Below, in pieces: positions 56,042 through 63,677 of a stretch of DNA of 64,000 nucleotides. Source of the DNA: Methylobacterium sp. B4 (lineage in GTDB: Bacteria; Pseudomonadota; Alphaproteobacteria; Rhizobiales; Beijerinckiaceae); assembly GCF_003201865.1 (NCBI RefSeq), contig NZ_QJJJ01000003.1:1-64000 (forward strand), given 5' to 3'. The stretch's first letter is position 1; every line of letters starts with the position of its first letter. Below the pieces are notes generated by a model. The model did no database searches. It saw only the letters and a program-made list of their open reading frames with translations, and had not been told where the DNA came from. A program made the position numbers and the translations under genes.

Positions 56042-56602
56042 TTGGCCCAGACCGACGATCGCCTGCCGCAGATGCACGCCACCACGATCCTGATGGTCCG
56101 GAAGGGGGGCCGGGTGGTGATCGGCGGCGACGGTCAGGTCAGCCTCGGCCAGACCATCGTGAAGGGCAATGCCCGCAAGGTCCGGCGGCTGGCCAAGGGC
56201 ACCGTGATCGGCGGGTTCGCGGGGGCGACCGCCGACGCCTTCACCCTGTTCGAGCGGCTGGAAGCCAAGCTGGAGCAGTATCCCGGCCAGCTCACCCGCG
56301 CCTGCGTCGAACTCACCAAGGATTGGCGCACGGACCGCTACCTGCGCCGGTTGGAGGCGATGATGCTGGTGGCTGATCGTGAGGTGAGCCTGCTGCTGTC
56401 CGGCTCCGGCGACGTGCTGGAGCCCGAGACCGGCGTCATGGCGATCGGCTCGGGAGGCAACTACGCCCTGTCCGCCGCCCGCGCCCTTGAAGACGGCGAC
56501 CTCGACGCCGAGGCGATCGTGCGCCGCTCGATGAAGATCGCCGCCGAGATCTGCGTCTACACCAACGGCAACCTCGTGATCGAAACGCTCGACGCGGCCT
56601 GA
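56042..56602 (+). CDS. hslV: ATP-dependent protease peptidase subunit HslV
   Basis: 186 residues from a TTG ([17 protein letters not shown]). The mature protein begins at the catalytic Thr in [12 protein letters not shown], so about 12 residues are removed. [22 protein letters not shown] and [18 protein letters not shown] are family hallmarks. If translation starts at the ATG at 56072 (MHATTIL) only a two-residue leader is cut. It forms the ClpQ-like peptidase core with the HslU cap, and is followed by hslU 112 bases downstream. Confidence 0.96.
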   Translation: MAQTDDRLPQMHATTILMVRKGGRVVIGGDGQVSLGQTIVKGNARKVRRLAKGTVIGGFAGATADAFTLFERLEAKLEQYPGQLTRACVELTKDWRTDRYLRRLEAMMLVADREVSLLLSGSGDVLEPETGVMAIGSGGNYALSAARALEDGDLDAEAIVRRSMKIAAEICVYTNGNLVIETLDAA

Positions 56603-56714
56603 GGCGCGGGCGCCCTGGAAAGGCGGGCTATGCCCGCTTAGATCGACCTATCGGGGAAGGTGTCGCGCCGGTCGCGTAGCCCCGGACAATCCAAAAAACG
56701 GCCGCAGGAGCCCG

Positions 56715-58028
56715 ATGACCACCTTCTCTCCCCGCGAGATCGTCTCCGAGCTCGACCGCTTCATCGTCGGCCAGAAGGATGCCAAGCGCGCCGTCGCCAT
56801 CGCCTTGCGCAACCGCTGGCGCCGGCAGCAGCTCCAGGGCCCGCTGCGGGACGAGGTCGCGCCCAAGAACATCCTGATGATCGGGCCGACGGGCTGCGGC
56901 AAGACCGAGATCGCCCGGCGGCTGGCCCGGCTCGCCGGCGCGCCCTTCCTCAAGATCGAGGCCACGAAGTTCACCGAGGTCGGCTATGTCGGCCGCGACG
57001 TGGAGCAGATCGTGCGCGACCTCGTGGAGGTCGGCATCGGTTTGACGCGGGAGGAAAAGCGCAAGTCGGTCAAGGCCAAGGCGGAGGCGGCGGCCGAGTC
57101 CCGCATCCTCGACGCGCTGGTCGGCCCCACCGCGAGCCAAGCGACCCGCGAGAGCTTCCGCAAGAAGCTGCGGGCCGGCGAGCTCGACGACAAGGAAGTG
57201 GAGATCGAACTCGCGGCCGGCGGATCGCAGGGCCTGCCGATGTTCGAGATCCCCGGGATGCCCGGCGCCTCCATGGGCGCGATCAACCTGTCCGACATGC
57301 TCGGCAAGGCGCTCGGCGGCCAGCGCGGCAAGCCGCGCCGCATCACCGTCGCGGACGCCCACGCTCCCCTGATCGCCGAGGAGAGCGACAAGCTCGTGGA
57401 CGACGACGCCCTGACCCGCGAGGCGATCCGCGAGGTCGAAGACAACGGCATCGTCTTCCTCGACGAGATCGACAAGATCTGCGCCCGGGAAGGCCGCTCC
57501 GGTGCGGACGTGTCCCGCGAGGGCGTGCAGCGCGACCTGCTGCCCTTGATCGAGGGCACCACGGTGGCGACGAAGCACGGGCCGGTGAAGACCGACCACA
57601 TCCTGTTCATCGCGTCGGGCGCCTTCCACGTCTCCAAGCCCTCCGACCTTTTGCCCGAGTTGCAGGGCCGCCTGCCGATCCGGGTCGAGCTGCAACCGCT
57701 CACGGTCGAGGATTTCAAGCAGATCCTCACCGCGACGGAAGCGAGCCTGATCAAGCAGACGGTGGCGCTGATGCAGACCGAGGGTGTCACCCTCGACTTC
57801 ACCGAGGATGCCATCGACGCGCTCGCCCGCGTGGCGGTCGAAGTGAACGGCACGGTGGAGAATATCGGAGCCCGCCGCCTGCAGACCGTGCTGGAGCGGG
57901 TGATCGACGAGATCTCGTTCACGGCGACCGACCGCTCCGGCGAGACGGTGCCGATCGATGCGGCCTACGTGCGCGACCGGGTGCAGGATCTCGCCTCGAA
58001 CGCGGATCTCAGCCGCTTCATCCTGTGA
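56715..58028 (+). CDS. hslU: ATP-dependent protease ATPase subunit HslU
   Basis: 437 residues. AAA+ unfoldase. Walker A is [15 protein letters not shown], Walker B is [14 protein letters not shown], and the I-domain lies between (charged region, residues about 110-230). [19 protein letters not shown] marks sensor 1/arginine finger. The C-terminal [13 protein letters not shown] and DLSRFIL tail inserts into HslV. ATG start ([10 protein letters not shown]). Confidence 0.98.
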   Translation: MTTFSPREIVSELDRFIVGQKDAKRAVAIALRNRWRRQQLQGPLRDEVAPKNILMIGPTGCGKTEIARRLARLAGAPFLKIEATKFTEVGYVGRDVEQIVRDLVEVGIGLTREEKRKSVKAKAEAAAESRILDALVGPTASQATRESFRKKLRAGELDDKEVEIELAAGGSQGLPMFEIPGMPGASMGAINLSDMLGKALGGQRGKPRRITVADAHAPLIAEESDKLVDDDALTREAIREVEDNGIVFLDEIDKICAREGRSGADVSREGVQRDLLPLIEGTTVATKHGPVKTDHILFIASGAFHVSKPSDLLPELQGRLPIRVELQPLTVEDFKQILTATEASLIKQTVALMQTEGVTLDFTEDAIDALARVAVEVNGTVENIGARRLQTVLERVIDEISFTATDRSGETVPIDAAYVRDRVQDLASNADLSRFIL

Positions 58029-58032
58029 TCGC

Positions 58033-58905
58033 GTGAGCCGAGGGAGCGGTCCCGGCGGCGCCGGCCTGCCCATCCTCGCACTCGTGGCGGCGATGGTGTC
58101 GATCCAGAGCGGTGCGGCGCTCGCCAAGGGATTGTTTCCGGTCGTCGGCGCGGCGGGCGTCACGACGCTCCGAGTCGGCTTCTCGGCGCTGATCCTGCTC
58201 GCCGTCTGGCGGCCCTGGCGGCGCAGCCCGGAGCGCGGAGAGATCGGCGCCATCGCGCTCTACGGCGCGGCGCTCGGGCTCATGAACCTGCTGTTCTACC
58301 TGGCGCTGCGCACGATCCCCCTCGGCGTCGCGGTGGCCATCGAGTTCACGGGTCCGCTGGCCGTCGCGCTTTTCGGCTCCCGCCGGGCGCTCGACTTCGC
58401 CTGGATCGGGCTCGCGGTGCTCGGGCTCGGCCTGCTGCTGCCGCTGGGCGAGACGAGTACCCTCGATCCGACCGGCGCCGCTTTGGCGCTGGGCGCGGGC
58501 CTGTGCTGGGCGGGCTACATCGTGTTCGGCCAGCGCGCCGGCCGGGCCGGCGGCGGGCGGGCCGTGGCCCTCGGCATGGCGGTCGCTGCCCTCGTCGTGG
58601 CACCCGTCGGGATCGCGGAGGCCGGCGCGGATCTGCTCGTCCCCGCCACCTTCGGGACAGGCCTCGTCATCGCCGTGATGTCGAGCGCCTTGCCCTATTC
58701 CCTCGAAATGTTCGCGCTGACCCGCCTGCCCCGCCCGGCCTTCGGCGTGTTGATGAGCCTCGAACCGGCGGTGGCCGCGCTCGCCGCCCTCGCCCTGCTC
58801 GGAGAGCGCCTGACGCTCGTGCAATGGGGCGCGATCGGCTGCATCGTGGCGGCCTCGGCGGGGATCACGGTGATGGGTCGGCGGCGCGCCGACGACAACC
58901 GCTGA
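58033..58905 (+). CDS. EamA/DMT-family exporter (RhtA-like)
   Basis: About 290 residues with ten hydrophobic helices in two EamA halves (LVAAMVSIQSGAALAKGLFPVVGAAGVTTLRVGF; YGAALGLMNLLFYLALRTIPLGVAVAIEFTGPL; SSALPYSLEMFALTRLPRPAFGVLMSLEPAVAALAALALLGERL). This pattern matches RhtA, the threonine/homoserine exporter of E. coli. The start is uncertain: a GTG at 58033, five bases after the hslU stop, gives the shortest sensible protein. It is close behind hslU and converges with the nuclease-HEPN gene. Confidence 0.85.
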   Translation: MSRGSGPGGAGLPILALVAAMVSIQSGAALAKGLFPVVGAAGVTTLRVGFSALILLAVWRPWRRSPERGEIGAIALYGAALGLMNLLFYLALRTIPLGVAVAIEFTGPLAVALFGSRRALDFAWIGLAVLGLGLLLPLGETSTLDPTGAALALGAGLCWAGYIVFGQRAGRAGGGRAVALGMAVAALVVAPVGIAEAGADLLVPATFGTGLVIAVMSSALPYSLEMFALTRLPRPAFGVLMSLEPAVAALAALALLGERLTLVQWGAIGCIVAASAGITVMGRRRADDNR

Positions 58906-58911
58906 CTTCCT

Positions 58912-59571
58912 TCAAGAGAGATCGGCGTTCAGAACCTCATCAACGGTCGTGAGGATCGTCTCGACATCCCCCGCTGTGGGCTCAAAGGCCAAGTCGCCGT
59001 GGACGAGGCGGTTTCTGAGGGGGACCAGATGGCGGAGACGTCGCTCCGTCTCAGGCTCGATCATGCCGTCCATTGCCAGAGTCTGGACGACGGTGCCCGG
59101 CATGCGGGCTTGGCTTTCCGCTCCGTCACGACGCGCACGGAGTGCGGCCTCCAGAAGAGACCAACCCATGATGAAGGCTGCGCGACGATCGCCTTGCGTC
59201 GTGAGCCTCCGTACGTCTTCGACTGCTCGCCGGACGACATCCGGCGCGACCGGCGCGATCGTGTCGGCCGAGTGCGGGTCCGATCCCCTATAGAACACGC
59301 GAAACTGCCAGTCCGGCTGTCCATCGAAGCGACGCTTGATGTCCGATAACGCTCGCTGCGAGGTCAGGCTCGGCTGTTGTTTAACTTCGATGACAATGTT
59401 GCTGCCGGCCTTCTGGGCAAGCGCGTCCGGAACGTAGGATCCGAGGAAACTGGGCAACTGCTTCGGATCGGGCTCCGCGGTGAAGGCGAATCCTTCCTCC
59501 TCGAAGCGCCGACGCAAGGTGTCGATGAACTGTCGCTCGGCATCCGGTCGAAGCGATCGAACCTGTTCCAT
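58912..59571 (-). CDS. PD-(D/E)XK nuclease-like protein with a C-terminal HEPN-like domain
   Basis: 219 residues. The N-terminal half has a restriction-endonuclease-like active site: PD in SYVPDALAQ (Asp 49) followed by IVIEVKQQ (Glu 62, Lys 64). The C-terminal half is helical and ends with RHLVPLRNRLVHGDLAF, where R186-N-x-x-x-H191 matches the catalytic RxxxxH of HEPN RNases and the pattern of HEPN-like domains in defence and toxin proteins. The ATG overlaps the RusA-like stop by one base, so they are one operon. It may be a toxin, a defence effector or a repair nuclease; the sequence does not decide. Confidence 0.75.
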   Translation of the reverse strand: MEQVRSLRPDAERQFIDTLRRRFEEEGFAFTAEPDPKQLPSFLGSYVPDALAQKAGSNIVIEVKQQPSLTSQRALSDIKRRFDGQPDWQFRVFYRGSDPHSADTIAPVAPDVVRRAVEDVRRLTTQGDRRAAFIMGWSLLEAALRARRDGAESQARMPGTVVQTLAMDGMIEPETERRLRHLVPLRNRLVHGDLAFEPTAGDVETILTTVDEVLNADLS

Positions 59572-60026
59572 CACAGGAGCCTCCAACTCAGGTCGTCGTC
59601 GATCCTGACGTAGACCGTGGGCCGCGGGACATCCAGGGCTTCAGCTAGTTGCGCACTCGGATCGGAGAAAATCCACTCCACATCGGGCTCGAACTTCTGG
59701 ATGAGGACGCGCTCGACATCGTTATCGGTCATGCAGGCCACATGGATCAGCGCATCCATGATCGGCTTGACGATATTGTCGATGTCACCTTCCATCTGCA
59801 AAGCCGCGAAGTAGTAGATCGTTAGACTGAGTGGGCGGCGATCGAGAAAACCTAGCGGATCGGTCTCTTCAATCCGCGCACGCGCCGCTTGCCTGACCTC
59901 CGACTTCCACCGCTCCTTGGACCGTCCACTTGCTTGGAGTGAGATCGGCGTGGAGGCAACGAAGAACTCGAGCGGATAAATCGTATCCTGATCAGCCAAG
60001 GTCACGCTTGCCTTCGCGGCTCGCAC
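59571..60026 (-). CDS. RusA-like Holliday junction resolvase
   Basis: 151 residues, GTG start. The catalytic core of RusA-type crossover-junction endonucleases is visible: GDIDNIVKPIMDAL (Asp 81, Asp 83, Lys 87) and MTDNDVERVLIQKF (Asp 101, Asp 103). RusA enzymes are usually phage- or prophage-borne and cut four-way DNA junctions. Here the gene stands alone with the nuclease-HEPN gene, with no phage neighbours. The DNA is less GC-rich than the flanks. Confidence 0.85.
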   Translation of the reverse strand: MRAAKASVTLADQDTIYPLEFFVASTPISLQASGRSKERWKSEVRQAARARIEETDPLGFLDRRPLSLTIYYFAALQMEGDIDNIVKPIMDALIHVACMTDNDVERVLIQKFEPDVEWIFSDPSAQLAEALDVPRPTVYVRIDDDLSWRLL

Positions 60027-60038
60027 GGCCGTTGGACG

Positions 60039-60067
60039 AAGCTACCACTCAATCTCGCGCACCACAA
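60039..60067 (-). promoter_or_regulatory. Possible promoter of the RusA/nuclease-HEPN cassette
   Basis: On the minus strand TTGTGG and TAGCTT are separated by 17 bases, just upstream of the RusA-like start, in the only non-coding gap before it. A visual match only. The -10 lies only about 13 bases before the GTG, so the leader would be very short or a later start is used. Confidence 0.3.
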
Positions 60068-60090
60068 CTTAAGAGAGTAGAGAGAGCGAT

Positions 60091-61152
60091 CTATCCCTCC
60101 CAAACCTGCCCCGGCCGCAACGCCAAAAACCGCTCCGGCGGCAGGCTCGCCGCCGCGAGCGCTTCGCCCAAGGCCTCGACCGGCCGCTCGATGCCCTCGT
60201 CGGTGAGCTTGAATGTGCCCCAGTGGTGGCCGAGCGCCTGATCGGCGCCGAGCAGGGTCAGGGCCTCCACCGCATCGGCCGGATTCATGTGCTGGGGCTG
60301 CATGAACCAGCGCGGTTCGTAGGCGCCGATGGGCAGGGTGGCGAGCCGCGGCGGGCCGAACCGGGCGCGGATCTCGCGAAAGATCGCGCCGTCGCCGAGG
60401 CCGGTATCGCCGACATGGTAGTGCACGCCCCGCGGCGTGGTGAGCAGGAAGGCGCACCACAGGGCCATGCGCCGGTCGTTCAGGCCGCGGGCCGACCAGT
60501 GGTTGGCGGGGGTGAGATGGGCGGTGATGCCCGCGCCGAGATCGACCGACTCGCCCCAGTCGCGGGTCTCGACATGCAGGGTGTCGTCGTAGCCGCGCAC
60601 GATCGCGTCGTTGCCGAGCGGCGCCACGATCAGCGGCTGATGGTCCTGCCAGAGCCGGGCGACGGTCGGGCCGTCGAGATGGTCGTAGTGATTGTGGGTG
60701 ATCAGCACCGCATCGATGGGCGGCAGGTCGGCATAGGCGATGCCCGGCGGATTGACCCGCTTGGGGCCGGCGAAGCGGAACGGGCTCGCACGCTTGGAAA
60801 AGACCGGATCGACCAGGATGTTGCGGCCCGCCACCTGGAACAGGCAGCTGGCATGGCCGATCAGCACGACGCGCAGGCCCTGCACCCGCTCCGGCGGCTT
60901 GTCCGCCGGGAACGGACTCGGGAAGCTGCCGGGCCAGGCCTCGGGCTTGCCGGTCCTGCGCCAGCGGGCGAGATCGCCGAGCGACTTGTCCGGCGGCTGG
61001 TTCGGGGCGTGGAAGCGCAGGCCGTCGAAGTGGTCGCTCTTGGGCCCGCGGTAATACGGATTCTTTCCGCGTCGGCGGGCAGCGTAGCCGACCCCGCCCA
61101 GCGTCATCACCGTGGCCGCGCTGGCGACCGTGAGCAGGCCACGCTTCTTCAT
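60091..61152 (-). CDS. Metallo-beta-lactamase-fold hydrolase (NAPE-PLD/UlaG-like)
   Basis: 353 residues. A signal or membrane anchor at the N-terminus (LLTVASAATVMTLGGVGYAA). The metal-binding HxHxDH is THNHYDHLDG, with further metal His/Asp in TPANHWSARG, HYHVGDTGLGDG and LGHHWGTFKL. WRRTGKPEAWP and GHASCLFQVAGRNILVDPVFSKRASP are typical of the NAPE-PLD-like group of outward-facing lipid or phosphodiester hydrolases. The substrate is unknown. Confidence 0.88.
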   Translation of the reverse strand: MKKRGLLTVASAATVMTLGGVGYAARRRGKNPYYRGPKSDHFDGLRFHAPNQPPDKSLGDLARWRRTGKPEAWPGSFPSPFPADKPPERVQGLRVVLIGHASCLFQVAGRNILVDPVFSKRASPFRFAGPKRVNPPGIAYADLPPIDAVLITHNHYDHLDGPTVARLWQDHQPLIVAPLGNDAIVRGYDDTLHVETRDWGESVDLGAGITAHLTPANHWSARGLNDRRMALWCAFLLTTPRGVHYHVGDTGLGDGAIFREIRARFGPPRLATLPIGAYEPRWFMQPQHMNPADAVEALTLLGADQALGHHWGTFKLTDEGIERPVEALGEALAAASLPPERFLALRPGQVWEG

Positions 61153-61228
61153 ACGGCCAAGATGGCCCGGCCCCGGCGCCGTTCAAGCGGCGCGGACCCG
61201 ATGCCGCGGGATGCAGCAAGGCCCGGCA

Positions 61229-62317
61229 TCAGGAGCGCCAGCGCAGTTCCTGGCGGGTGAGCGGGTTGGCGAAGGGCCTTCCCTCTCGGGCGGCCTCCAG
61301 GGCCTCCCGCTTGAGGCGGAAATACCATTGCGAGGGCAGGTCGCCCTGGCCGAGCAGCACCAGGGTCGGCTTGCGATCGAGCCCGGCCTGGGCGTGCTGG
61401 AGCACCTGCTGATCCTGGGTCAGGAACTGGCGCATCAGCGGCCGGGCCACCGGCTTCAGCAGGTTGAGCGCCGGCATGCTCCAGTAGAGCGCGTTGGTCA
61501 GCATCGTCCGGTTGGGGCCCATCGGCGTGGCGAAGGTGTAGTTCGCCACGTGCTTGGCGCCGGCCCTGATCCGCTCCAGCCGCACGCCGGGCAGGCGGAA
61601 CTCGATCTCGACCTCCGGCGCGCCGCCCAGCAGGCGGTAGACCGGCGAACTCGTGGTGGTGGCGTGGCTCGTCATGACGAAGCCGTGCGGCACGGGCTGG
61701 AAGGTCTTCACCTTCTCCCGCAGCTCCTTGGAGGGCCGGAACCACCAGGTGTCGTGGACGAAGGCGACGTGGCCGGGATCGACGAGGCTCAGCGTCGTCA
61801 GATCGAACGAGGCCTCGACCTCCAATTCGAGCACGAGGCTGCCCGCCGGCTCGAAATCGAGGGCGGGCACGGCCGGCACCGCCTCCGGGTCGGCGGGGCC
61901 GAGATGCGGGTTGACCCAGAGAAAGCCCGCGCTCTCGACGATGGGGAAGCGCTGGACCGCGATGCGGGAGAAGTCGGAGGCGTCGTGTTCGGAGAGCGTC
62001 GGCACGTCGCGGCAGCGCCCGTCGGTGCCGAAGCGCCAGCCGTGGAACGGGCACATCAGGGTGTCGCCGTCGAACTTGCCCTTGGAGAGCGCCATGCCGC
62101 GATGGGGGCAGCGGTCGCGCAGGGCGAACGGGACGCCGTCCTTGCCGCGGCCGAGCACGACCTGCTCGCCGTTCAGCGCCATCGCCCGCATCTTGCCGCC
62201 CGCCACCGCGGAGGCCGGGCCGACGCAGTACCAGGCATTGGGCAGCGGCTCGCGCATGGCGCGCGGGTCGAGGACGTCGTCGGCGGTAGAGGCGCGCGGG
62301 GCGGCGGAGGAGGACAT
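61229..62317 (-). CDS. Rieske [2Fe-2S] aromatic-ring-hydroxylating oxygenase (VanA-like)
   Basis: 362 residues. The Rieske centre is CPHRG ... MCPFHGW (C-x-H ... C-x2-H). The mononuclear iron site is in SLVDPGHVAFVHDTWW. NAWYCVGPASAV and LGRGKDGVPFALRDR lead into the Rieske domain. It resembles vanillate demethylase oxygenase and phenoxybenzoate-type enzymes, but no reductase gene lies nearby, so the substrate cannot be named. The start is the ATG of MSSSAAPRAS. Confidence 0.88.
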   Translation of the reverse strand: MSSSAAPRASTADDVLDPRAMREPLPNAWYCVGPASAVAGGKMRAMALNGEQVVLGRGKDGVPFALRDRCPHRGMALSKGKFDGDTLMCPFHGWRFGTDGRCRDVPTLSEHDASDFSRIAVQRFPIVESAGFLWVNPHLGPADPEAVPAVPALDFEPAGSLVLELEVEASFDLTTLSLVDPGHVAFVHDTWWFRPSKELREKVKTFQPVPHGFVMTSHATTTSSPVYRLLGGAPEVEIEFRLPGVRLERIRAGAKHVANYTFATPMGPNRTMLTNALYWSMPALNLLKPVARPLMRQFLTQDQQVLQHAQAGLDRKPTLVLLGQGDLPSQWYFRLKREALEAAREGRPFANPLTRQELRWRS

Positions 62318-62481
62318 GTGGCGGGGGCGACCGATGCTGACGAGCGCCCTCTTTAGGCGCCTCGCCCCGCGCCGGCCAGACGCGCGGCCGGCGACCCCTT
62401 GTGCACCGCGGCGAGACAACGCAGCGGCGGCCCTTTCGCCGGGCGGAAAACGTCCCTACCTTGGGCTCATCCGCAACGAAC

Positions 62482-62498
62482 GAAAGGAGGTGATCCAG
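62482..62498 (+). promoter_or_regulatory. 17-base extended Shine-Dalgarno
   Basis: GAAAGGAGGTGATCCAG is the exact complement of the 3' end of alphaproteobacterial 16S rRNA. It runs directly into the GTG start of the 22-codon frame. Normal ribosome sites match only 4-8 bases. Confidence 0.85.
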
Positions 62499-62566
62499 TG
62501 TCTCATTGTCATCAGCCGTCGCCGACGACCAAGACCTGGACCGTTGCCTCCGGCGTGTGCGCCTGA
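62498..62566 (+). CDS. 22-residue micropeptide of a rreB-like mRNA
   Basis: GTG start, then the peptide MSHCHQPSPTTKTWTVASGVCA. It is too short for usual gene finding but has the architecture of the rreB mRNA described in Bradyrhizobium (from memory): a 17-base Shine-Dalgarno, a GTG start and a very short frame in an independent transcript. The Bradyrhizobium peptide has 14 residues; the relation of this peptide sequence to it is not known to me. A terminator-like hairpin follows 50 bases later. The small transcript may work mainly by binding the 30S ribosome. The stretch 62318-62480 before it should contain the promoter; I see no confident one. Confidence 0.7.
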   Translation: MSHCHQPSPTTKTWTVASGVCA

Positions 62567-62617
62567 CGCATTCGCGGGATCACGGCAGGTTTCGTCGGAC
62601 TGACCGGTTCGACAATG

Positions 62618-62645
62618 GAAGGGCCGCCCCATCGGGCGGCCCTTC
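62618..62645. terminator. Strong hairpin between the micropeptide gene and the coiled-coil gene
   Basis: GAAGGGCCGCCC / GGGCGGCCCTTC form a perfect 12-base-pair stem with a four-base loop between two converging units. There is no T-run; it probably serves both strands. Confidence 0.7.
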
Positions 62646-62670
62646 GCATGTTCGGGGTCTTGGAAAAGGT

Positions 62671-63135
62671 TCAGCGCTGCTGGGTCTGGAACAGCGGAGC
62701 GGCCAGGGCCTCGCAGCGGGCGCGCCAAAGGTCGCGCTCGGCCCGCAGATCCTCCATCTTGCCGACCTCCTCGGCGATGTGGGCGCGCAGCTCGCGGATT
62801 TCCTGGGCCAGGATCAGCTGGAGGTCGTCGCGCCGTTCGGCCTCAAGCCGAAGGCGCGCCTTGAGCATCATGTTCTCGGCCATGATCTCGGCAATGTCCT
62901 CGTCGGCCGCTTCGGCCGGCTTGGCCGCGGCGGTGACGAGCCGGGGCGCCCAGCCGGCGCCGCGCGTCTCGGGCTGCGGCTCCTCGATCGGGGCAGCCGG
63001 CTCGCTCGGCTCCGGCGCCCGGCTCTCGGTCGCCGCGACCCGCATGGCGGCGAGCCAATCGCGCAGCGGGGCGCCGCCGGCGGGGGTGCGGATGCCGGGT
63101 TCGGAGTGCGGGGCCTGTCGCGCGGGTTCCGACAT
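62671..63135 (-). CDS. Coiled-coil protein of unknown function
   Basis: 154 residues from the ATG of MSEPARQAPH. A Pro/Ala/Glu-rich, disordered N-terminal half leads to a long coiled-coil (AENMMLKARLRLEAERRDDLQLILAQEIRELRAHIAEEVGKMEDLRAERDLW) and the short tail EALAAPLFQTQQR. No known domain. Possibly a scaffold or cell-division-type helper, but this is guesswork. Confidence 0.65.
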   Translation of the reverse strand: MSEPARQAPHSEPGIRTPAGGAPLRDWLAAMRVAATESRAPEPSEPAAPIEEPQPETRGAGWAPRLVTAAAKPAEAADEDIAEIMAENMMLKARLRLEAERRDDLQLILAQEIRELRAHIAEEVGKMEDLRAERDLWRARCEALAAPLFQTQQR

Positions 63136-63437
63136 CGGGGTCGTCCTTCGGGCACCTCCAGCGGTGCGTCGGAGGCCATCAGAGCCCAACATACTTAACG
63201 AAGCGTAAAGCTTAACGCCCCGGTCACCGTCCTGACGGGAGACAGGCAGCGCGGGCTCGGGATTGACTTGCCGGTGCGCAGGGCCTATCCGCCCGGCTCC
63301 ATTTCGACGAAACGATCGTCACGATGAGCCGCCGCCCGGCCCGAGAGGCCGGAGGTCAACGTCCGACAGCGCGTCTGCGCCCTCGGGCGCCCTCGTCGTT
63401 GCCGGAGTTTCGCCGAAGCCGCAATCCGAGCCTCGCC
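63136..63437. other. Divergent intergenic region, no gene seen
   Basis: About 300 bases between the starts of two diverging genes. There is a short AT-richer patch (ACTTAACGAAGCGTAAAGCTTAA near 63190-63215) that could hold promoters of the coiled-coil gene. I see no RNA gene or repeat. Confidence 0.5.
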
Positions 63438-63659
63438 ATGGCGCCCGCGAACGATACTGCCCTGCGCATCGAGGATGCGATCAACGATCTCTGCCCCTGG
63501 TCGGGCAAGCCGATCGTACCCGAGGCGCTGACCCTCTACAGCGGCGCCGTCGTCGGCTTCTGCGATTCCGCCTGCCGGGACAAGTTCGCCCGCGCGGTCG
63601 CCGCCTTCGAGGACGCGTTGCAGGCCCGCCGCGTGGCCAATGCCGGCCTCCACCAGTAA
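63438..63659 (+). CDS. Small Cys-motif protein (YHS/TRASH-like zinc finger)
   Basis: 73 residues from the ATG of MAPANDTALR; a longer frame upstream has Arg-rich low-complexity sequence without a ribosome site. INDLCPWSGKPIVPEALTLYSGAVVGFCDSACRDKFARAV shows C-x2-SGKP, then GFC-x3-C-x2-F, the layout of YHS/TRASH-type metal-binding fingers. Proteins of this form occur in Rhizobiales next to ffh. The role is unknown; metal sensing or chaperoning is possible. ffh follows 18 bases later, so they may be co-transcribed. Confidence 0.7.
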   Translation: MAPANDTALRIEDAINDLCPWSGKPIVPEALTLYSGAVVGFCDSACRDKFARAVAAFEDALQARRVANAGLHQ

Positions 63660-63677
63660 CCCGGGCTGACGAGACAT

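Noticed and set aside
62482..62498. The Shine-Dalgarno match as a sign of a 16S rRNA fragment or rRNA gene end
   Set aside because: The sequence is the complement of the 16S 3' end, but no other rRNA sequence flanks it on either strand.
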